From Candidatus Tisiphia endosymbiont of Dascillus cervinus (GTDB taxonomy: Bacteria; Pseudomonadota; Alphaproteobacteria; Rickettsiales; Rickettsiaceae): DNA of 64,000 bases. A model generated the notes under the pieces. The model searched no databases and was not told the origin of the DNA. It saw only the letters and a program-made list of their open reading frames with translations. Where the stretch lies: positions 1 through 64,000 of the forward strand of contig NZ_OZ032146.1 of the NCBI RefSeq assembly GCF_964026405.1. Reading direction: 5' to 3'. Of the stretch, positions 58,558 through 64,000 are shown piece after piece (within the stretch, counting starts at the first letter, position 1; each line of letters opens with the position of its first letter). The position numbers and the translations under genes were made by a program.

Positions 58558-59768
58558 TTGTATTAGGTCTAAAAGACAAAGATATAAAACCTAGTACATT
58601 CCAAAAAGTCTTAAAGGTACTAAAACAAAATAAACATGTTAATGAAAAGTCCTACACCTCTACAATAGAGTCTAGTACTACTGAGGAAGAGGCTCCCCAT
58701 ACTAGCAACAAGCGAGAGAAGCGTGATATTCATACTACTGATGAGAAGACTCTTCCTAAGCAAGAGTCTACTGTTCCTATTACCGTGAAATCTACTGTTC
58801 TTACTACGGATGTATCTAGTACTACTACGACAGAGTCTACTGCTGCCTCTACTTCGACTACTGCTAAGAAAGAGACTATTGCTCCTATTACCGTGAAGTC
58901 TACTGTTCTTACTACGGATGTATCTAGTACTACTGCAACAGAGTCTACTGCTGCCTCTACTTCGACTACTGCTAAGGAAGAACCTACTACTACCGTGAAG
59001 TCTACTGTTCTTACTACAGATGTATCTAGTACTACTGCGACAGAGTCTACTGCTGCCTCTACTTCGACTACTGCTAAGAAAGAGACTACTGCTCCTATTA
59101 CCGTGAAGTCTACTGTTCCTACTACGGATGTATCTAGTACTACTACGACAGAGTCTACTACTTCCTCCACTTCAACTACTGCTAAGGAAGAACCTACTAC
59201 TACCGTGAAGTCTACTGTTCTTACTACGGATGTATCTAGTACTACTGCGACAGAGTCCACTGCTGCCTCTACTTCGACTACTGCTAAGAAAGAGACTATT
59301 GCTCCTATTACCGTGAAGTCTACTGTTCCTACTACGAAGAAGTCTAGTACTACTACGACAAAGTCTACTGCTTCCTCTGCTGGAAATCCTACTACTCTTA
59401 AGGAAGAACTTACTACTCCTAAGAAAAATCTTACTGAGAAATCAGAACCAATCGCTGTTGGTGTAGTTGTTGATTCTATTACAGAAAAGCATACTCCTGA
59501 GGAATTAAATCCTAATAATCCTGCTAGTAGCACAATGTCAACAAAAGAAATCTTAGCTCTGATATCTTTTGCTGTAACTGCTATAGGTGTTGGTGGAGGT
59601 GTTGTTATATGTGCTATCAAGAAGTTTTGTGGTGGAGTAAGCCATTTGGGTCATGAAGCATTAGCATTAGCTGACTTAGCATTAGTAGAACTAGACAATT
59701 GTTTAGACAATAATCATGAAGGTACACCTTTAGCAGGTATAACAGTTGACGATAACGCGGATATCTAA
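58558..59768 (+). pseudogene. Thr/Ser-repeat membrane protein, 5' end removed at IS copy 3
   Basis: The frame is open from the IS border (LGLKDKDIKPSTFQKVLKVL, KQNKHVNEKSYTS) through a polar linker into five Thr/Ser-rich repeats (alternating 36 and 34 residues, TTDVSSTTATESTAASTSTT). It ends in a hydrophobic helix (ILALISFAVTAIGVGGGVVI) with KKFCGG after it and a short tail. No start codon with a ribosome site is seen in the first 200 bp, so the N-terminus was lost. A GTG at 58785 would only produce the repeat part. It would be a surface-exposed or host-facing, possibly glycosylated, stalk; no family is recognised. Confidence 0.75.
58788..59400 (+). repeat. Thr/Ser tandem repeats, alternating 108 and 102 bp
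   Basis: Units starting KSTVLTTDVSSTT (or KSTVPTTDVSSTT) alternate between endings KKETIAPITV and KEEPTTTV, giving a 210-bp dimer repeated. A sixth degenerate unit (KSTVPTTKKSSTTTTKST) closes the array. Base conservation is high. Confidence 0.92.
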
Positions 59769-59784
59769 AACTAGGGTAATTTAA

Positions 59785-59850
59785 CCTCAATTCGATGTGA
59801 GACATAGGTTTAATAGCCCGGTGTCACCCTGCGTAGGTAGGGGTGACATC
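59785..59850. repeat. Eroded intergenic repeat after the Thr/Ser gene
   Basis: aattcgatgtgagacatagg, tttaatagcccggtgtcacc and ggggtgacatcg recall 33373-33420 and the ggggatgacatcga words at 14165 and 15960. It may include a terminator (gtgtcaccctgcgtaggtag then gggtgacatcgttttt: stem and T run) for the upstream gene. Confidence 0.6.
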
Positions 59851-59871
59851 GTTTTTGGTTCTGTAAGTAAC

Positions 59872-59905
59872 CTGAATTCGATGTAACAAGTTACATCGAA
59901 TTCAG
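59872..59905. repeat. 34-bp palindrome
   Basis: ctgaattcgatgtaac, two A bases, then the exact complement of the first 16 bases. A 16-bp stem with only two loop bases would extrude readily as a cruciform. Part of the eroded gaattcgatgtaa family. Confidence 0.8.
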
Positions 59906-59920
59906 TATTATATATAGAAA

Positions 59921-60063
59921 CAATCAGGTTTGAAGCGGCTGCCCACCTGATTGTTAAAATATAATACTTCATTCAATATGTGATTTTAATAATTAAAATC
60001 ACATAATTGAATGATGAAAAAAGTTAAAATGCACTCGCGTCAGCCGTTTCAAGAGTGCATTTT
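59921..60063. other. Three hairpins, the outer two with complementary loops; possible structured RNA
   Basis: Hairpin 1: stem caatcaggt/acctgattg (59921-59929, 59945-59953), loop with ttgaagcggctg (59930-59941). Hairpin 2: near-perfect 20-bp stem around 59971-60012 (attcaatatgtgattttaat and complement, one extra A). Hairpin 3: stem aaaatgcactc/gagtgcatttt (60026-60036, 60053-60063), loop with cagccgtttcaa (60041-60052). The two outer loops can pair over all 12 bases (one G-U). A kissing-loop RNA fold, or a DNA site with this symmetry, is possible. Hairpin 3 followed by TTTTT also has the form of a terminator. Confidence 0.6.
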
Positions 60064-60284
60064 TCCTTATAACAAACTGGTTTAAAGAAGGATTCATTTT
60101 AGCCTATGCCTTAAGATTGATAGATCACCACAACAGTTTGTTTATGTTATCACAAATGCACAGAGGTTTGTTTGGTGCTTGGAAGAAAGTTTGGGAGTCA
60201 AGTAAGTCAAACTATCATGATATGACAAATTTCTATAGCTGTTTCAAATATAACACAGTTGATAGAAATTTATCAAAAAAATAG
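60018..60284 (+). pseudogene. Protein-like open frame without start codon
   Basis: After a TGA at about 60013, one frame stays open for about 87 codons to TAG at 60284. It reads VSRFKSAFFLITNWFKEGF, LAYALRLIDHHNSLFMLSQM and GLFGAWKKVWESSKSNYHDM. The composition is protein-like but no family is recognised and there is no usable start, so it may be the end of a decayed gene. Confidence 0.35.
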
Positions 60285-60568
60285 TCAAGTAGCTTGTAAT
60301 TAATTATTTTTACATATATAGTAGTTGCGTGTTTAGATATTTCTAAAAAGGTTTTAAGGTATTATGATTGCGTAGGGTCATCCCTGTGCATTCGAATGGT
60401 TATCCTTGCGAAAGTATGGGTCTAGAAAAGTTTAATATAGTCTGCTAGGCTGTTTTTTTTAGATTTCTCTACCTGCACGGGAATGACATCGAGCAGAAAT
60501 AATTTTTGAAACTAATTGCTCTAAGAAACTGTATTTAGAAAATGAATTAACTTAAATAGGAAAAAATT
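60285..60568. other. Upstream region of the Sca gene
   Basis: Contains a repeat fragment (gggtcatccctgtgcattcg; ctgcacgggaatgacatcgag) at 60370-60500 and, close to the gene, ttgaaactaattgctctaag followed by tgtatttag, which could form a -35/-10 pair. The ribosome site before ATG 60569 is tagga with 6-7 base spacing. No other gene is visible. Confidence 0.45.
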
Positions 60569-63500
60569 ATGAATAATAAAAGTAAAAAAAGCAGTTTTTT
60601 GAAAAAATTGCTAGCGACTGCTTCTATTGCTTCAGTTATAGTCGGTAGTAATACGGCATTTGGTGCTGCTGTTCCAATGGGTAGGATTACTAGCAATGTC
60701 GATGCCCCTATTGATGCTCTTGCTGCTGGTAATAGATGGCATAAGATAACTGCTGCTGGTGGTGTCCATGCTGATGCTGCTGATGGACCAGCTGATGATA
60801 TGGCAATTACGTTTGGTGGTGATGATCATATAGTTAATGTTAATCAGATTCGGAGGATTCAAGCAATTAATGTTAATGATGGTGCTGCAACGATCAATAT
60901 CAATGCAGATCTCACTGTTGGTTCTATCGTTGATACTGGTGCTAATAATAATGCGGTAGAGTTTACATTCGGTGCTGCTCGTACTCTTACCTTAAACGGT
61001 AAAGCGGCAGTTGCTGCTGATCATGGTTTTGTTGCTGCTGCTAACACTTATACTGCTTTAGGTAAGGTCGATTTTGCAGTTGCTGGTGCTATCTTGAATA
61101 TTAGTCCTATTGCTCATGCTGACATCGTATTTGCGAATTTTAAAGTTTTTAACGGTATAAATGCAACATTGAATATTGACAATGCTAACTTTAAGACAAC
61201 ATTTAGTCAATCAGAAGTTGCTACAGCCCGCACAATTAACATCTCTGATGATAGTGTTGTTGAATTCAACTCTACTGCAACTGCTGCTGGTGCTGCTAAT
61301 ACGTTGGACTTACAACAACAAGGAGCAAATAGTAGAATCAACTTTGGTACTAATGGTAATGGTACATTGTTGCTTACTTCTAATGCTGCTACTGCTCATA
61401 GCTTTAGAGTTATGAATGGATATCTTGGTGGTAATAATAAAGATGGAGATGGTAGAATTCACTTCAATACTGCTGCGAACGCTGGAACTCTTAGTCCTGC
61501 AGTTGCAGGTAATGCCGTAGTTGGTATAAATAAGGAGAATAGAGCTAAAGAATTCATAGTTACTGCTGCTGCTGGTGCTCGTGCAACAATTGCAGGAAAA
61601 GTATATACTAAAGAGCTTGAATTACGCGGTGGGGATATTACTTTCGGCAATGAGGTTGATGTAGGAGATCAGGGTAAGACAAACATGACAGCACAGTCGA
61701 ATGTAATTCTAAACGACAATAGTAATCTTGGTAAAACAGATTTCCATAATATACTTAATAGTACAATTACTGTGGCAGCTGGTAAAACACTTGAAGGAAA
61801 CTTTTATGCTGACGTAAACAATGGTGCAGCTCAAGTTGGAACGATAATTTTTCAAGGTAATGGTGTATTAAAAGCTGATGTAATAAACAAATTAGTTGCA
61901 ATTGAAAATACTGTTGCTGGTACTTTGACATTGTCAGGACAGCATACTGTCAATGAACTAAGAGGAACTGTGGCTGGTACACATTTTACATTTGCTGATG
62001 GTTATAAACTGATCGGTAATATTAATCACACTGCTGGTGTTGTTGCTAATGCTGCTTCAAATTTAACGTTTGAGGGTGATGCTGAAATTACTGGTGATAT
62101 TGGTGCTGCTGGTGCTCCAACAATTGGTAATATTACCATCCGTAAGGAAAAAACAGTAAAAGTTGGTGGTGCTACGATTAATGCTGCTAGTATCTTTGAT
62201 ACTGCTGATAGTGGAACATTGAAATTAACTAATAGAGCAGGTGATGTAACCATTACATCTACAATGAGTGCTAATAGTGGCGGTATTATTGATGCAACTG
62301 AAATGAAAAAGGATAGTACTTTAAATATTGTTGGCACTATTGGTACGGATCCTGCTGGTAATAATTCTAAGGCTCTAAATAAATTATTACTGAACGGACA
62401 AAAACCTAACTTTGACATAGCTGCAGCTGCCAATAAATGGGTTAATATTGCTGGAATTGATTTTGGTGGTGGAGCTTCAACAGTTAAGATGAATGTTGAT
62501 ACTGCTAAATATGCCTTTGGAGCTTTGACAAATGCAGAGGAAGCTACATTTGAAGTTAGTGAGAATGTTGACTTATATAATACAACAACCTCTAAGGATG
62601 GGGGAGTAAAGGAAATCAAGTTTACAGCAGACAATATGACTCTTACTCTTCATAAAGGTAATGATATTACTGCTAAGAGTATAACTGCTTTCGGTGGAGC
62701 TAATGGAAGTAATCTAGTTTTTGCTGGGGATGCTGCTCTAAAAGGCGACATAGGAACATCAACCAGGCAATTTAAAGGTCTCAAAGTAAATGCTGGTGTT
62801 AAGGCAATTACATCGGATCAAGGCTTTTTCAGCGAAAATATAGAATTAGCAGATGACGGATCTACATTAGTTGTAGATGGTAATTATACTACTAAAGCAG
62901 TTGTTGGTAATGTTGCTGATAAGGGAACACTGAAATTTGTTAATGCTGCTGGTGTTGGTACTGGTGTAAAATTCACTACTACAGCAGCTGCTAATGCTGG
63001 TGCTATTAACGGTATATCTACCTTAGAATTGCATGGTGGTAATGTTGAATTAGTAGGTGATAACGGTCTAAAATTTAGCAATATTAAGTTTGCAACTGCT
63101 GCAAGCTTAACTTTAGCTTCAAATATGAAACTTGATGGGATAAGTGTTGATAGTACTCTTGATAGTGCGAGTTCTAAAGGTGCTAGACCTACAGTTATAT
63201 TATCAGCTATTGATCACACTATTAGTAAACCTAACCATATTGGTGATAAGGATCATTTGGTTAATCTACAATTTGCTGGAGATAATACCTTAAATGTTAC
63301 TATTATAGACTTCTTTGCTGGTGTAACAACTACAACTAATAATCAAGGTGCTGTTAACTTTAAGGCTGGTTCTGATAAGGTTTATGGTTTAGGTTCTAGC
63401 GGACTCAACTTAAAAGCTGCAACTTTTGAAGTAAATACCGAAAACTTTGGTGATACTTATGTCAATAATGGTATTATAAATGACAATGTGAAGTACACAG

Positions 63501-64000
63501 CTGGTGGAAAAGTAGCTGGTGGACTACAAGTTGGTAGTGATAAAGGTAGTTCTGTAGCTGAGTTTAAAGATGGTGTTATTTTGACAGCTGTTGTAACCAG
63601 TAAGGGAGCAGATAATAAGATTAACTTCACAGATAATGCTGCTATTATTGGTACTAAGCTTGGTACAGAGAATGATCGTTTTAAGGCTATAACATTTAAT
63701 GGCAATAAAAAAGTAGGCTTGAAGAATGCTGCTATGTATGTAGAAGTAGTTAACTTCGGTACTGAAAAGATCGTAATTGCTGATAACAACATAATTAGTG
63801 GTACTTCACATGTTAATGGCAGTATTAATTTGAACTCTGGTAAGTTAATCTTCCAAGATAACCAAAATGACGTAAATTCTACATGGGGTCCTAAAACTTC
63901 TATTAAAACTACCTTAACTGCAGATGGAAAACTTGGTTCTATAGAAGTTAATACTCCTATAGAGGTGGCTGCTAGTGTACCAGTTAATGTTATAGTCGTG
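60569..64000 (+). CDS. Large Sca/rOmpB-like surface autotransporter passenger, 3' end outside window
   Basis: An open frame of 1144 codons from ATG 60569 to the last base with no stop. The N-terminus is a signal peptide (KKSSFLKKLLATASIASVIV, cleavage after NTAFGA). The rest is a long Gly/Ala/Asn/Thr-rich passenger with recurring short beta-helix-like motifs (TLNIDNANFKT, GTLKLTNRAGD, GTLKFVNAAG, TLVVDGNYTT) and no cysteine that I noticed, typical of rickettsial Sca proteins such as rOmpB and rOmpA. The beta-barrel end would lie beyond the window. The sequence differs from the rOmpB and rOmpA N-termini I remember, so the exact member is left open. Confidence 0.8.
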   Translation, partial: MNNKSKKSSFLKKLLATASIASVIVGSNTAFGAAVPMGRITSNVDAPIDALAAGNRWHKITAAGGVHADAADGPADDMAITFGGDDHIVNVNQIRRIQAINVNDGAATININADLTVGSIVDTGANNNAVEFTFGAARTLTLNGKAAVAADHGFVAAANTYTALGKVDFAVAGAILNISPIAHADIVFANFKVFNGINATLNIDNANFKTTFSQSEVATARTINISDDSVVEFNSTATAAGAANTLDLQQQGANSRINFGTNGNGTLLLTSNAATAHSFRVMNGYLGGNNKDGDGRIHFNTAANAGTLSPAVAGNAVVGINKENRAKEFIVTAAAGARATIAGKVYTKELELRGGDITFGNEVDVGDQGKTNMTAQSNVILNDNSNLGKTDFHNILNSTITVAAGKTLEGNFYADVNNGAAQVGTIIFQGNGVLKADVINKLVAIENTVAGTLTLSGQHTVNELRGTVAGTHFTFADGYKLIGNINHTAGVVANAASNLTFEGDAEITGDIGAAGAPTIGNITIRKEKTVKVGGATINAASIFDTADSGTLKLTNRAGDVTITSTMSANSGGIIDATEMKKDSTLNIVGTIGTDPAGNNSKALNKLLLNGQKPNFDIAAAANKWVNIAGIDFGGGASTVKMNVDTAKYAFGALTNAEEATFEVSENVDLYNTTTSKDGGVKEIKFTADNMTLTLHKGNDITAKSITAFGGANGSNLVFAGDAALKGDIGTSTRQFKGLKVNAGVKAITSDQGFFSENIELADDGSTLVVDGNYTTKAVVGNVADKGTLKFVNAAGVGTGVKFTTTAAANAGAINGISTLELHGGNVELVGDNGLKFSNIKFATAASLTLASNMKLDGISVDSTLDSASSKGARPTVILSAIDHTISKPNHIGDKDHLVNLQFAGDNTLNVTIIDFFAGVTTTTNNQGAVNFKAGSDKVYGLGSSGLNLKAATFEVNTENFGDTYVNNGIINDNVKYTAGGKVAGGLQVGSDKGSSVAEFKDGVILTAVVTSKGADNKINFTDNAAIIGTKLGTENDRFKAITFNGNKKVGLKNAAMYVEVVNFGTEKIVIADNNIISGTSHVNGSINLNSGKLIFQDNQNDVNSTWGPKTSIKTTLTADGKLGSIEVNTPIEVAASVPVNVIVV

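Noticed and set aside
58730-59620. A 296-codon minus-strand frame rich in Val (VVVLDTSVV repeats)
   Set aside because: It is the complement of the Thr/Ser repeats; the plus-strand frame has a membrane anchor and continues beyond the repeats on both sides.

Overview
The window is AT-rich alphaproteobacterial DNA and almost certainly comes from a Rickettsia or a very close relative. The evidence is Rickettsia-type palindromic repeats (RPEs) inserted inside protein genes, Sca-type surface proteins, a protein carrying the Sca4 (120 kDa antigen) domain, and the gltA, pccBA, ntrY and split ATP synthase gene sets. The citrate synthase looks diverged from the spotted fever/typhus sequences I remember. 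With three near-identical insertion sequences (IS), an IS982 copy and many broken genes, this suggests a repeat-rich, endosymbiont-like lineage rather than a streamlined pathogen. No database was searched, so species and gene assignments rest on motif recognition.

Left part (1-24.6 kb): the end of a sodium/solute symporter gene and uvrC come first. A reverse-strand heme/cytochrome cluster follows (hemB, sco, ccmD, ccmE), with a downstream FAD-oxidase gene broken by two IS elements and an RPE. Next are a nucleotidyltransferase-HEPN fusion, holA, lptE and an RNase E gene with an in-frame amber codon before its tail. An MFS-like carrier, tlyA, a lipoprotein, the cell-wall cluster murD-ftsW-murG (murD and murG carry in-frame RPEs), an M23 peptidase and IS copy 2 complete this part.

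Middle part (24.8-50 kb): a DUF2155 protein, an O-antigen-ligase-like protein with an RPE, and nuoABC come first. They are followed by gltA, gltP, queD with a frameshifted cutA, and atpHAGDC (atpG carries an RPE; a long repeat supplies the end of atpA). Then come lpdA, a Fic protein with a perfect palindrome at its start, a RelBE-type toxin-antitoxin pair whose toxin is broken by an RPE, a YgjP-type metallopeptidase, rpe, pccB-pccA and ntrY.

Right part (50-64 kb) is a surface-antigen region. It holds a Sca-type autotransporter gene broken by two compensating frameshifts and a large coiled-coil protein ending in a Sca4 domain. IS copy 3 lacks target duplications and cuts off the front of a Thr/Ser-repeat membrane protein gene. 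A palindrome-rich spacer has two hairpins with complementary loops, and a large Sca/rOmpB-like protein runs off the window end.

At least four kinds of palindromic repeat recur across the window. Type A is about 128 bp with ends reading tatactcaaatgattt. Type B is about 145 bp with ends reading tagacctctttcg or tagacttcttgc. Type C is about 150 bp and starts near gaagagttg. Type D is intergenic and includes gtcattgcgagg, often flanked by actcgataatcaagtttt. Types A and B occur inside genes; type D is intergenic but once supplies a stop codon.
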